A stretch of 45,286 nt of DNA, from contig CAUUIA010000003.1 in the NCBI GenBank assembly GCA_963545195.1, positions 1 to 45,286 of the forward strand, written 5' to 3'. The notes beneath the pieces were generated by a model. It saw only the letters and a program-made list of their open reading frames with translations, did no database searches and had not been told where the DNA came from. Each line of letters opens with the position of its first letter. Within the stretch, counting starts at the first letter, position 1. Source of the stretch: CALISC01 sp963545195. Its GTDB lineage: Bacteria; Bacillota_I; Bacilli_A; Acholeplasmatales; Acholeplasmataceae. Of this stretch, positions 24,052-32,731 are shown piece after piece. The position numbers and the translations under genes were made by a program.

Positions 24052-26937
24052 TTAATTAGTTAAGGCAAACTCAGTAATATCTACAACTATATAGGAAACT
24101 GAGTCTTTGTAAATTGTGCGGTTTACATTTACTTTAACGATATCGTTACCTTTTTGCATTAAGTCGTTTATTTTATCTGCACACACGTTAAAGGCAGTAC
24201 AAGAAATTGCACTGTTTGCATGAACCAGTTCAAACTTAGCAACACTTGTTCCCTTTGCACTTTTAAAAACTTTTTGGTTTTTAATTTTTGCAATTGTAGT
24301 AATTGAGTGTCTGCGCTCAATTTCAGAAAACGGCACAAAATACTTTTCTTTTGCCAGTTTGTTTAGCAGATCATATTTTAAGTTGAAACCGAGAGCCTTA
24401 AACTCAAAATCACTAAGTTCACTGTCTGAGTATTCAGATTCATCTTTTTTGTAGTCTGCAAGCAAGACAGTATGTTCACGCATCATAACCAGGTCGTGCA
24501 TTTGTTTTTTAGTTAAACCAAAGCCATCTAAAGCACTTGCAAAAATTAAGTTTTCAAGTTGTTCTTGAGATAAAAAGTCTTTAGTTTTTGCTAAAAAATC
24601 AACAAAGTCTGTGTATTTTTGTGAGTTTAGTTGTTCAACAATTTCAATGCTAATTCTTTTAACAACAGTTAAAGGAAGCAAGATTTTGTTTTGACTTAGT
24701 TTGCATTTTTTGCTAGAAATTAAAACTCGTGGATTTAAAACAAAGTAGCCTTTTAGTTTTGCCTCAAAAACGTATTTAACAATAGTTTCTGTGTCTCCTG
24801 TATATAGTTCAAAAAAAGCAGCAGCAAAACAGTTGAAATAATTTGCTTTGATATACGCCATTTGGTAAGCCAAAGTGGCGTAGCCAACTGAGTGGCTTTT
24901 GTTAAAACCGTATTCAGCAAACTTCTTGATGAATACAAATATTTTTTCAGAAACCTCTAGACTGTAGCCGTTTGCAGTTGCTTTCTTTAAAAATAAAGGA
25001 TGTTCTTTTTCAATTACATTTTGGTCTTTTTTAGAAATCGCTCTTCTAAATAAATCAGCCTCAGCGAATGAGTAGCCACCTATTTTTTTAGCAATTTCAA
25101 TAATTTGTTCTTGATATAAAATGATACCGTTGGTGCTTTTAATAATTTCAGTTATTTCTTCTGGTAAATCAGTTTCAAAAGAACCTTGTTTTTTATTTTC
25201 AATGTAGACATCAATTTGATCAAGAGCCCCAGGCCTCCATAGAGCCAAGGTGTCAACAAGGTCTGAAAAAGTCTTGGTTTGCATTCTTCTGCAAAGCCTT
25301 TTTAGTCCTTCTGTTTCTAACTGAAAAATTCCTTCGGTATCTGATTTAGCAATTAGTTTAAAAGTATTTTGATTTTGAAAGTCAGTTATTCCTTTAAAAT
25401 CAGGGTCAATTTTTTTAACATAATTTAGTTGTTTCTTTAAAACCGTTAAGTTATTTAAAGAAAGTAAGTCTAGTTTAAGTAGACCAATTGACTCAAGTTC
25501 GTTCATATCAAAAACTAACTGATTAAAATCCCCATACGGAGATTTTTTAACTGCTAAGTATTCACTCAGTTCAATATTTGAAACAATTAACGCAGATGCG
25601 TGAGTTGAGAAAGTTTGAATTTTTCCGTATAGAGTTTTACAAACTTCCGAAACTTCGCTAACGAGTGGCTTAGTGTAATACTCTAATTTTCCTTCAACTT
25701 CTCTTTTGATGTCTTTTTTTTCAGATTCAGAAATTGCTAAAATTCTGACAACATCATTGAGTGCAGACTTTTCTAAATATTTATTTTGTGTATTTACAAA
25801 AGCAATTTTATCGTTTCCAAAAAGTTCAGTTAAATATTTAACCACTTTTAATTTATCTACACTGTCAACGTCAATATCAATATCAGGATATCCTTGTCTA
25901 AACTTATTTAAGAAACGCTCAAAAATTAAGTTATGTTTAACTGGGTCAATCTCAGTTATTCCAAGAGCCCAAGCAACAAGTGAACCAACTGCTGAGCCAC
26001 GACCAGGTCCGATTAGTACATCGTTTGCTTTTGCCCATCTGCAAATTTCGCTAACTAATAGAAAGTAGTTCGCATAGTTAAGCTCTGTAATAACAGTGAG
26101 TTCGTGCTCTGCTCTCTTTTGGTATTCAGGTGCAAGTTGCGTGCAAAACTCATAAACTCGTTTTTTAATTTCTTCGTTTGGATTTGGATAAATTTGTGGA
26201 ATTTCAAACCTTGGAAGTTCATAGTCAAACAATTGAATTTTGTCAAGAAAAGCATCTAAGTTATCTAGGAGAATTGGATTGAATTCTTGAACTAATTCTT
26301 TAAATTCTTCTGCAGTTTGCAGATAATGATTACCAATTTCTTTATCCGTGCTGCCGTTAATTTTTCTTAAGTACTCGTGTGCTTTAATATGCTCAACTTC
26401 AGAATACTCTGCACTTAAACCAGGTAGTAATGCGATATTGTAGTTTTTAACAATGTATTCAACTTCCTTTATTTGCTCAGTTGAATAAGCAAAGTCAAGT
26501 AAGTAGTAAACACTTAAAGCACTCAGTTTTTCAAGCATAATTTGTGCGTTTTCTATTTTTAATACATCTGTGTTTTGCTCGCTTATAACAAACAAGAAAT
26601 CATTTTTATGTTCAAAGCAAAAATCAAAATCAATGCCTTGCTTTGTATCTATTTCTTTGTAGGTTTTAAGTAAAACACGAAAAGCAGTTAAATTTCTTGG
26701 GAAAATTAAAATATTTAAACTATTTTTTTCAAGACTTAAACGCGTAGCAAGGCTAATTAAACCGGTTTTATTCGCATCTTTGCAACTTTTGAAAAACTCA
26801 AGCATTCCACCTAAATTATAGTCAGCAAGCACAGGTATATCGTATCCTCGGCTCAATTGCAAATTAACTGCATCCGATACTGAAATTAGTGAGTGTTGAT
26901 ACGAAAAGGCACTTTTAAAGTTTATTAAGGCAAACAT
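24052..26937 (-). CDS. dnaE: DNA polymerase III subunit alpha, DnaE type
   Basis: Replicative or primer-extending polymerase. Catalytic palm motifs are intact: GPGRGSAVGSLVAWALGIT (about 310-328) and PDIDID (351-356), plus the third Asp in LLKLDLLSL. A helix-hairpin-helix region and a C-terminal OB fold (TIAKIKNQKVFKSAKGTSVA) follow. The N-terminal PHP domain has lost its metal ligands: where homologues read HLHVHS this one reads LINFKS, and ADY replaces the TDH motif. At 961 residues it is shorter than the usual 1100-1160. Its ATG overlaps the flavodoxin stop, so the two are cotranscribed. Confidence 0.95.
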   Translation of the reverse strand: MFALINFKSAFSYQHSLISVSDAVNLQLSRGYDIPVLADYNLGGMLEFFKSCKDANKTGLISLATRLSLEKNSLNILIFPRNLTAFRVLLKTYKEIDTKQGIDFDFCFEHKNDFLFVISEQNTDVLKIENAQIMLEKLSALSVYYLLDFAYSTEQIKEVEYIVKNYNIALLPGLSAEYSEVEHIKAHEYLRKINGSTDKEIGNHYLQTAEEFKELVQEFNPILLDNLDAFLDKIQLFDYELPRFEIPQIYPNPNEEIKKRVYEFCTQLAPEYQKRAEHELTVITELNYANYFLLVSEICRWAKANDVLIGPGRGSAVGSLVAWALGITEIDPVKHNLIFERFLNKFRQGYPDIDIDVDSVDKLKVVKYLTELFGNDKIAFVNTQNKYLEKSALNDVVRILAISESEKKDIKREVEGKLEYYTKPLVSEVSEVCKTLYGKIQTFSTHASALIVSNIELSEYLAVKKSPYGDFNQLVFDMNELESIGLLKLDLLSLNNLTVLKKQLNYVKKIDPDFKGITDFQNQNTFKLIAKSDTEGIFQLETEGLKRLCRRMQTKTFSDLVDTLALWRPGALDQIDVYIENKKQGSFETDLPEEITEIIKSTNGIILYQEQIIEIAKKIGGYSFAEADLFRRAISKKDQNVIEKEHPLFLKKATANGYSLEVSEKIFVFIKKFAEYGFNKSHSVGYATLAYQMAYIKANYFNCFAAAFFELYTGDTETIVKYVFEAKLKGYFVLNPRVLISSKKCKLSQNKILLPLTVVKRISIEIVEQLNSQKYTDFVDFLAKTKDFLSQEQLENLIFASALDGFGLTKKQMHDLVMMREHTVLLADYKKDESEYSDSELSDFEFKALGFNLKYDLLNKLAKEKYFVPFSEIERRHSITTIAKIKNQKVFKSAKGTSVAKFELVHANSAISCTAFNVCADKINDLMQKGNDIVKVNVNRTIYKDSVSYIVVDITEFALTN

Positions 26938-27371
26938 TAGAAGTTAATGAAGTCTTTTGCGAATTCCATACATTCGCGAATTTTATCGTCATCTGGTTGA
27001 TAGATACAAGAAAGCCCTTTTTCTCTAAAAAGTAGCGCTCCTACTTCTTTTACTCTATCTTCCCAAATATCCATCCAAATTGGATCATCATACCAACCAT
27101 ATGAGCCAAATAAAGCGATTTTTCGACCTTTTAAATGTGGAAGCAGTTCAGCAAAATAAGGTTCAAATTCTAGTTCTTCAAGAACGTTGTCACCCATTGC
27201 TGGGCAACCAAAAATAATTTTATCGTAATTCAAGGTTTCAGGAACATCAATCTCAGATACCCATTTTAACTCAACGTCAGCGTTGTTTTCTTTTAAGGCA
27301 GTCAGCATAGCATTGGCCATAATTTCGGTATTACCTGTTCCTGACCAGTAGACAATCAGTATTTTTTCCAT
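26937..27371 (-). CDS. Flavodoxin
   Basis: FMN-binding electron carrier of 144 residues. The phosphate loop SGTGNT is at 10-15, and the isoalloxazine-binding loops are FGCPAMGDN and FGSYGWYDDPIWM, where aromatic residues stack on FMN. The ending suits short-chain flavodoxins. GAGGAG lies about 10 bases before the ATG. Its stop and the dnaE start share TAATG. Redox partners are not visible nearby. One candidate client in this window is chorismate synthase, which needs reduced FMN, but that is a guess. Confidence 0.93.
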   Translation of the reverse strand: MEKILIVYWSGTGNTEIMANAMLTALKENNADVELKWVSEIDVPETLNYDKIIFGCPAMGDNVLEELEFEPYFAELLPHLKGRKIALFGSYGWYDDPIWMDIWEDRVKEVGALLFREKGLSCIYQPDDDKIRECMEFAKDFINF

Positions 27372-27400
27372 AGTGTGATAATCTCCTCTTTTTCATTTTT

Positions 27401-27406
27401 AGTATA
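27401..27406 (-). promoter_or_regulatory. Possible -10 box for flavodoxin-dnaE
   Basis: TATACT on the minus strand, about 30 bases before the flavodoxin start, in a T-rich spacer. A TTGAAC further upstream is 21 bases away, too far for a standard -35 box. No hairpin terminator for the upstream Ig-repeat gene is evident in this 85-base gap. Confidence 0.35.
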
Positions 27407-27456
27407 ACATTTTTAAAATTTTTTTTAGTTCAATTTTTAATTTATTTTTCTTTAAT

Positions 27457-29841
27457 TTACTGCTCAGATTTGCGTATTTTTAATTTATGAGACTTTAAGT
27501 CTTTTAAGTAAAAATAACTAAAAATACCGCCAATTAAAACTAAAGAAACACCAACTGTAATGGCAATTTTTACGGCAGTTGGTAAACTGGCAAGTTTACT
27601 ACTATTTTTGTAAATAATCGTGCGCTCAAAAGCTTGCACGTTTCCACGCTCATCAGTTGCAGTATACAAAAGAGTTCTAGGTAGTTCTTTATTTTTAGTA
27701 GCATCTATTGTCTCGTGCCAGATGTCTAATTTTCTGCTATTTTTGGTGTCTGAGTTATCAGTAATTTCAAGACCCTTTAAGTAATCGATCTGACTCGGGT
27801 TATTTTTTAAAGTCACAATATCAATTTCAAGCGGACTGGTTTCCTTAATTGTTGGTTTTGTTTTGTCGTCAACTAAAAGTCTAAGTTCTTTAGTCACCGA
27901 ATTTTCCGAACTGTCTTTTACGGTGTAGTACACTTTGTAGTAGTCGCACTTTTCTATGTCCACGCCAGATATGTCAATGTGACATTTGCTAGGGTTAATT
28001 GACTTGTCTACATTGTCAAAAATACCCGCTATATTTTGACGCAGAGTTTCAAGTAAATTAGTTTCTCTTAATTTAACAGTTAAACTATTTGCTTTTAATT
28101 CCAATACTGGTGGAATGTTGTCGCCAACCACACAAACAAAACTATGTATAGTTTCGTTTCCGTATTCATCGGTTAGTTTAAGTTCACAGCGGTATTTACC
28201 AGGTTTGCTGAAATTAAAGGTATATTCTTCTCCGTCAACATATAGTTTTTCGGTTACTTTAGTGTCGTCTTGATATGAAAAATATTTACTTGTTTGAAAC
28301 TTCTCGTCAACATTTAAAAAGATACTTCTCGGTTGTTTTACTAAAGTAGGTGGAAGTAAGTCTACAACTTTTAACAGGTAAGATTTTGAAATTTTATTAC
28401 CTGCTTTGTCTTGAACTGAGATTTCTACTAAATATGATTTGCCAAGTTCTTTAGTGTCAATAGTTTTGTCAATTGTGGTTTTAAGTTCACTTTTAAAGTC
28501 GTAGTTGTCTTTTATTTCAAATAAGTCAGTTAAGTTAAACTTAGAGTTTATCTGAACAGGCACATAGTTTTGATTATTTTTATCTTGCTTAGTTTGAATG
28601 GGCTCAATGGTTGGTTTAGTTGTATCTTTAACTTCTAAGACAAAAGACTTAGAACCTCTGATTTCTTGTGTACCTGGTTTAAAGATGTTTAAAGTAACTT
28701 TGTATTTGCCGACCTTGCTTAAGTTAACTTCGCTAATGTCTAGGTTTAATTCACTTAACTCGTGGTTGTAAACTTTATCTTTTACAACGGCTGATTTTAA
28801 AATTTCGTCAATGAAGTTTGTGTATTCAGTCTTTATTTTTTCGTTGTCTAAACTAGGCGATAGCACTTCTTTAGTTACTTCTTTAAAAGGAAAGGCAATT
28901 TCGGCAACTCCTGTATCTTTAACTTCAACAGTGAATTTCTTTGTAGTTGAGTTTCCGCTTTTGTCAGTTGCTGTTAGCGAAAGTTGGTGCAATCCAACTT
29001 TATTTAACTTCTCTTCGCCTTCTACTTTAATATCTAGTTCATCTCCACTGTTGTCAGTAATATTAAACTGATTTAAGGTAAAAAACGGTGAACCGATTAC
29101 TGTAGTTAACTGGTCTGTCTGTTTTTTAAACTCAATTTTGGGAGCCTCAATGTCTTTAACTTCTATGTAGGTTTTTAAAACCGCTTGGTTTTCGTTTTCA
29201 TCTAAACAATGAACTTCAATTGGGTATTTACCTGGTTTGTTTAACAAAACGTCTTCAGCACCAAGTAATTTGGTTGTCAATTTAGTTGAAATATTGTCTT
29301 TAAAGACAAAGTGTTTCTTTAAAATTTCTTCAATTTGTTTATCAGTAAGTCTGTCTTTTTTAAGTTCTGTGAAAACTATTGGCTTAATTTGCTTGATTGT
29401 TGGTTTTTCTCTGTCTAAAATATTGATAATTAAATTAACTTCCAATTCATCGGCAAGACGACTAAACTCACAAAGTAAACTAACCAGCATTTTCCTTTGT
29501 TTGAAATTGGTCATAAAGAATTTTTCTTCAAAACTTTCTGGTTTTGCGTATTCTATAGATTCAGCCATATATTTTTCGCCAGTGTTTGCGTCTTTTAACC
29601 AAACTTTAACTGCATTTTTTAGTTCATCAAAAGAGACTTTTTCCGGATTGTCTAAACTAAAGTCAAACTCACGATAAATACCTTTGGCGTGCATTTCATA
29701 TTGTAAGCCTTCGTAAATTACTGTTTTAATGAAAGTCTTTTCAACGATTTTAGATTCTTTTGCTACAGCCTGTTTAGGTGAAAAAAGTCCAAAATAAAGA
29801 GAAATAAAAAATAAAACCACAAAACTAAGTTTTTTTGACAT
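27457..29841 (-). CDS. Secreted membrane-anchored protein with Ig-like (DUF5011/HYR-type) repeats
   Basis: 794 residues with a Sec signal peptide (hydrophobic 6-22, likely cut after AVA near 27), a long extracellular part, and one C-terminal membrane helix (about 757-779; VKIAITVGVSLVLIGGIFSY) with a short basic tail. At least four Ig-like units of about 90-100 residues repeat the pattern D-x-x-x-P-x-I ... GxxxLxxxATDxxGNxxxxxxxxxVxD (examples: LSLTATDKSGNSTTKKFTV, LVEISVQDKAGNKISKSYLL). Such units build adhesins or surface stalks. CGGAGGA precedes the start. There is no sortase motif. Ligand unknown. Confidence 0.82.
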   Translation of the reverse strand: MSKKLSFVVLFFISLYFGLFSPKQAVAKESKIVEKTFIKTVIYEGLQYEMHAKGIYREFDFSLDNPEKVSFDELKNAVKVWLKDANTGEKYMAESIEYAKPESFEEKFFMTNFKQRKMLVSLLCEFSRLADELEVNLIINILDREKPTIKQIKPIVFTELKKDRLTDKQIEEILKKHFVFKDNISTKLTTKLLGAEDVLLNKPGKYPIEVHCLDENENQAVLKTYIEVKDIEAPKIEFKKQTDQLTTVIGSPFFTLNQFNITDNSGDELDIKVEGEEKLNKVGLHQLSLTATDKSGNSTTKKFTVEVKDTGVAEIAFPFKEVTKEVLSPSLDNEKIKTEYTNFIDEILKSAVVKDKVYNHELSELNLDISEVNLSKVGKYKVTLNIFKPGTQEIRGSKSFVLEVKDTTKPTIEPIQTKQDKNNQNYVPVQINSKFNLTDLFEIKDNYDFKSELKTTIDKTIDTKELGKSYLVEISVQDKAGNKISKSYLLKVVDLLPPTLVKQPRSIFLNVDEKFQTSKYFSYQDDTKVTEKLYVDGEEYTFNFSKPGKYRCELKLTDEYGNETIHSFVCVVGDNIPPVLELKANSLTVKLRETNLLETLRQNIAGIFDNVDKSINPSKCHIDISGVDIEKCDYYKVYYTVKDSSENSVTKELRLLVDDKTKPTIKETSPLEIDIVTLKNNPSQIDYLKGLEITDNSDTKNSRKLDIWHETIDATKNKELPRTLLYTATDERGNVQAFERTIIYKNSSKLASLPTAVKIAITVGVSLVLIGGIFSYFYLKDLKSHKLKIRKSEQ

Positions 29842-29937
29842 TAAGAGTTCCTCCGCATATATATTTATGCAGATTAACTAAATTGCTTAAAAATAGTCTT
29901 TGGTGTTTTTTAAAGAGCAGTTTGATTGCTGAAATGT

Positions 29938-29971
29938 AAAAAACCAACCAGTGTTATGCTGATTGGTTTTT
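29938..29971 (-). terminator. Terminator hairpin overlapping the 3' end of the DUF2779 gene
   Basis: On the minus strand AAAAACCAATCAG and CTGGTTGGTTTTTT pair with one G-U, with a T tail. The left arm lies inside the last codons (LKNQS) and the stop codon is in the loop, so the terminator is built into the coding end. Confidence 0.8.
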
Positions 29972-31834
29972 GAGATTTAATTGCTTTTTTTTAGGTTGCC
30001 AACCTACTTTTTTAGCAATAGCTTTTAAAAGCAAGTGCATTGAGTAGGTGTCTTGGCCGCAATATGCTAAAAGTGCTGCGTATGATTTGTCGTAGTCGGG
30101 TCCTTTTTTTTCAGTGAACGACAAATACTCTTGCACAGCCATTAGTCCGTTTTGCACTTCAAGGTTTTTATAAGAAAGGTCTGTAAAAACAGGTAGTAGT
30201 TTTTTAATTGAGTAAGAGCCATATAAATCGCGATGGTAGTAAGCCAGACCACCTTTTGGTTTGTCTGCACTTTTTCCTTTAAAGACATACATTAAGTCGT
30301 ATATTCTGTCTAAGATATTTTGCAAGCCCTCAACCATTTTAGTATCTGTTTTAAATAGTTGAATTAACTCTTTAATGCGAGTATTTTCAAATGCTTTGTT
30401 GTAAACCATCACACTACCGCCATCTGGTTTAATGGTCTCAAGCATCAGTTTAATAAACTCAAGTCTGTAGTCAGTTTTGGTGTCTTTATTTAAAAAGTAG
30501 ACATTGTCTTTTTTTAAGTCGCATTTGCCAAACTCCTTTTCTATGTGGATAGAAAACTGAAATAGGGATTGAGTGTAGGGTTTTTCGCCAACATAGCGTG
30601 GTAAAGGAAAGTTAGTAGACTCAAAGTCTAAGTGGTAAATCGGGAATTTGATTTCGTCTAAATATTTTTTAACTAAAGACTCGTCAATGTGCTCTTCACC
30701 TGTAAGCACACAGTATTTTTGAGTTTTGTTTTTTTCGCGGTTTAGATATTCATCGTCTAGATCGGTCATTTTAACTGTGCCTTCTTTGACCAGGTCTTCA
30801 ATTTCTAGTTTTTCTGATTTACTTTTAAAGCCGTGGTGGCGGTCAATGTATTCAAATATTGAGTATTTTTCAGGTATTTGCCAGTCGTGTTTGCAGGCAC
30901 ATGAAAAGTATTGACACTCTAGGTTTTTTCCTTTTTGGCAGTGCACACCAAAGTTTACTTTAGAAGCATCGGCTAAGTCTATAGCTTGCTCTATTTTTTT
31001 AATTTCTGCAGCAATTGTAGGCTGCAAGTATTCAGTGATTTTATTGTAGTCAATGAAAGAAATTATAGCGTCTGGGTTGTAGACCCTTGCACCGTGTTCG
31101 TTGGTTTTACCGTCGTATACGTATTCGTGGTTTAAAACCGCGAGATAATAATAAACTGGTTTAGTAAATTGCTTACTTTGTTCAACCACATAACGCTGGT
31201 AAGCAAGGTCAAAAGAAATACGACCAATTCCGCTTGTGTCAAAACGTGTGGTGACTTTGGCTCTGGCAGACTCCGAAGAAATCACGTCTTCAATAATTTT
31301 AGTTTTTTCATTTAAAAAAAAAGAAGGTCCGTCTTTTTTGGTAGTCAGTTTAGTTAAAAACTTATTCGTAGTAGTTGCTTTTACTTCAAAAATACGAATA
31401 GCGTCTTCATCTTCTTGAAAAATATCGATAAAAGAATAGTAGGTGTGGTCGCCTTGCTCTAATACAATGTATTTTTGCAGATTAGTGTCTTTTGCAAAAA
31501 TAACTTGACCACCAAATTGACTTTGCACGCGCTCTGCTGCCAGGACCTCAATTTGTTTAAAGTCTTCCATGTATAGGTCTAAAGTGATGTTTTTGTTTAA
31601 GTCTGGCACAAAAACTTCTTCAAGTTCTCCACCTTCGCTTTCCACAACTTCATACATGTTCGCTAAAACTTCTTGTTTTTTGGCATTAGTTTCTTCAGAC
31701 AAAAGTTCTTCAATTGTTGCGTTTGGGTCAAACGCAACTACTGCTTCACCTTTTTCGTATCTTAGTTTTTCTAAAGCTACATAACGAGGACAGCGCATGT
31801 AGTTTAAGAAATTAGTTTTAGAAATTTTTGCCAT
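29954..31834 (-). CDS. DUF2779 protein: Cas4-like N-terminal nuclease plus DEDD-like exonuclease domain
   Basis: 626 residues. The N-terminal half has the marks of a Cas4/RecB-type PD-(D/E)xK nuclease: Cys15 in MRCPRYVAL, Asp137 followed by E150-V-K152, and a cluster of Cys299, Cys307, Cys312 and Cys314 that with Cys15 could bind an iron-sulphur cluster. The C-terminal DUF2779 half reads like a DEDD exonuclease: D403-x-E405 in HLDFEST, a VYNKAFE segment (477-483), IYDL (511-514) and D595 in YCGQDTYSM. The family is known as uncharacterised. It starts 5 bases after def, without a clear ribosome binding site, so translation may be coupled. No CRISPR array or cas gene is in the window. Confidence 0.75.
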   Translation of the reverse strand: MAKISKTNFLNYMRCPRYVALEKLRYEKGEAVVAFDPNATIEELLSEETNAKKQEVLANMYEVVESEGGELEEVFVPDLNKNITLDLYMEDFKQIEVLAAERVQSQFGGQVIFAKDTNLQKYIVLEQGDHTYYSFIDIFQEDEDAIRIFEVKATTTNKFLTKLTTKKDGPSFFLNEKTKIIEDVISSESARAKVTTRFDTSGIGRISFDLAYQRYVVEQSKQFTKPVYYYLAVLNHEYVYDGKTNEHGARVYNPDAIISFIDYNKITEYLQPTIAAEIKKIEQAIDLADASKVNFGVHCQKGKNLECQYFSCACKHDWQIPEKYSIFEYIDRHHGFKSKSEKLEIEDLVKEGTVKMTDLDDEYLNREKNKTQKYCVLTGEEHIDESLVKKYLDEIKFPIYHLDFESTNFPLPRYVGEKPYTQSLFQFSIHIEKEFGKCDLKKDNVYFLNKDTKTDYRLEFIKLMLETIKPDGGSVMVYNKAFENTRIKELIQLFKTDTKMVEGLQNILDRIYDLMYVFKGKSADKPKGGLAYYHRDLYGSYSIKKLLPVFTDLSYKNLEVQNGLMAVQEYLSFTEKKGPDYDKSYAALLAYCGQDTYSMHLLLKAIAKKVGWQPKKKQLNLKNQSA

Positions 31835-31839
31835 CTAAG

Positions 31840-32457
31840 TTATTTAGACTTAGAGCCTTTTTCGGCGTCTAATTTGGCTTGATACTCTGCTCTGATTTTA
31901 TCTAAATCAAAAACAGGTTTGGCGTTTGGCAATTCTTTAAACATTTTATCAGCAAAAAGTGTACCTTGTAGGTGGTCGTATTCATGTTGAAAAACAATAG
32001 CTGGATAGTCTTTAAAAGTTTGGGTTACCCAAATTGGTTTTTCGCCTTCCACGATTTTCAAAAACCTAGCGGTAATTTCTTTGTGTCTAGGTGTTAGTAA
32101 GTTATCAGTTTCTCGGTTGACACTCAAGCAACCTTCTCCTTCTGGTAAGTAAATTAGCTCTTTGCTTTTTTCTATAATTTCGGGGTTAACAGCAACAAAG
32201 TTATAAAAAGTTTCGTCAATGTCATAAAAGTAAACTGCAAATATTTGTTTAAGCACATTGATTTGCGGAGCAGCCAGACCAACAGCTTCACGCAAATTAT
32301 ATCGGTCTCTAATCTCTGGAGTTATTGAATTTCTAACGTAATCAATTAGTTCTTTAGCTAATCGTTTGTCTTTAAAAGAAAGTGGTAGTTTGCACTCTAG
32401 ACATTTTTTGTGGATATTTGCATTACTTTCATCAATTATATTGTTCATCAAAATCAT
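31840..32457 (-). CDS. def: Peptide deformylase
   Basis: Removes the formyl group from nascent N-terminal Met. All three motifs are present: GLAAPQ (60-65), EGCLS with metal ligand Cys110, and QHEYDHLQG with HExxH at 158-162. 205 residues resemble the type 2 deformylases of Gram-positive bacteria. GAGG lies about 8 bases before the first ATG (32457); a second ATG follows three codons later. It leads the minus-strand group and is divergent from rny. Confidence 0.96.
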   Translation of the reverse strand: MILMNNIIDESNANIHKKCLECKLPLSFKDKRLAKELIDYVRNSITPEIRDRYNLREAVGLAAPQINVLKQIFAVYFYDIDETFYNFVAVNPEIIEKSKELIYLPEGEGCLSVNRETDNLLTPRHKEITARFLKIVEGEKPIWVTQTFKDYPAIVFQHEYDHLQGTLFADKMFKELPNAKPVFDLDKIRAEYQAKLDAEKGSKSK

Positions 32458-32499
32458 AAATACTTACCTCAATTCAATTTAAAAGTTCATTTTATTATG

Positions 32500-32527
32500 T
32501 GTAAATTTAAACCAAGTTTAATTTACA
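32500..32527. repeat. Inverted repeat in the def-rny divergent spacer
   Basis: TGTAAATTTAAAC and GTTTAATTTACA flank CAA, 12 of 13 positions pairing with one base missing. It lies upstream of def (about 45 bases before its start), so it could be an operator or leader hairpin for def. The 274-base spacer otherwise holds the rny promoter and AT-rich sequence; an 18-codon frame there has no ribosome binding site. Confidence 0.45.
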
Positions 32528-32641
32528 TTAAAGTGTTCATTGTATGGTTTTAGAAATGTAAAATACAAGTTAAAACCTACATTTTATTTTAAATAAACTT
32601 TTAAAAAAGTCTGTTCCTTTAGGAGTATTTTAGCATAGTTT

Positions 32642-32663
32642 AAGTCAAAAAACTATTTGACTT
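32642..32663. promoter_or_regulatory. Perfect 8-bp dyad covering the rny -35 box
   Basis: AAGTCAAA and TTTGACTT, six bases apart. The right arm contains the TTGACT -35 hexamer, so a dimeric protein bound here would block RNA polymerase. No other copy was noticed in the window. Confidence 0.5.
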
Positions 32664-32685
32664 TTGAGGGTTTGTTACCTATAAT
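32657..32685 (+). promoter_or_regulatory. Promoter of rny
   Basis: TTGACT (32657-32662) and TATAAT (32680-32685) at 17-bp spacing: the best sigma-A promoter in the window. It gives a leader of about 40 bases ending in CTGGAGGA before ATG 32732. Confidence 0.85.
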
Positions 32686-32731
32686 TCAAATAGCGACAGA
32701 GTATATTTCAAAACACTGTCTGGAGGATAAA

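Noticed and set aside
25706..26068. 120-codon open frame opposite dnaE
   Set aside because: It runs antisense through the conserved polymerase motifs, so its openness is explained by dnaE codon choice.
29237..29677. 146-codon open frame on the plus strand inside the Ig-repeat gene
   Set aside because: It is a Ser/Leu-rich shadow of the minus-strand gene, with no ribosome binding site and no recognisable domain.
29954..31834. CRISPR-Cas locus suggested by the Cas4-like domain
   Set aside because: No direct-repeat array and no other cas gene was seen anywhere in the window; the DUF2779 family occurs independently of CRISPR.
32499..32555. 18-codon frame (MCKFKPSLIYIKVFIVWF) upstream of rny
   Set aside because: No ribosome binding site, lies across an inverted repeat in AT-rich spacer, and composition is as expected by chance.
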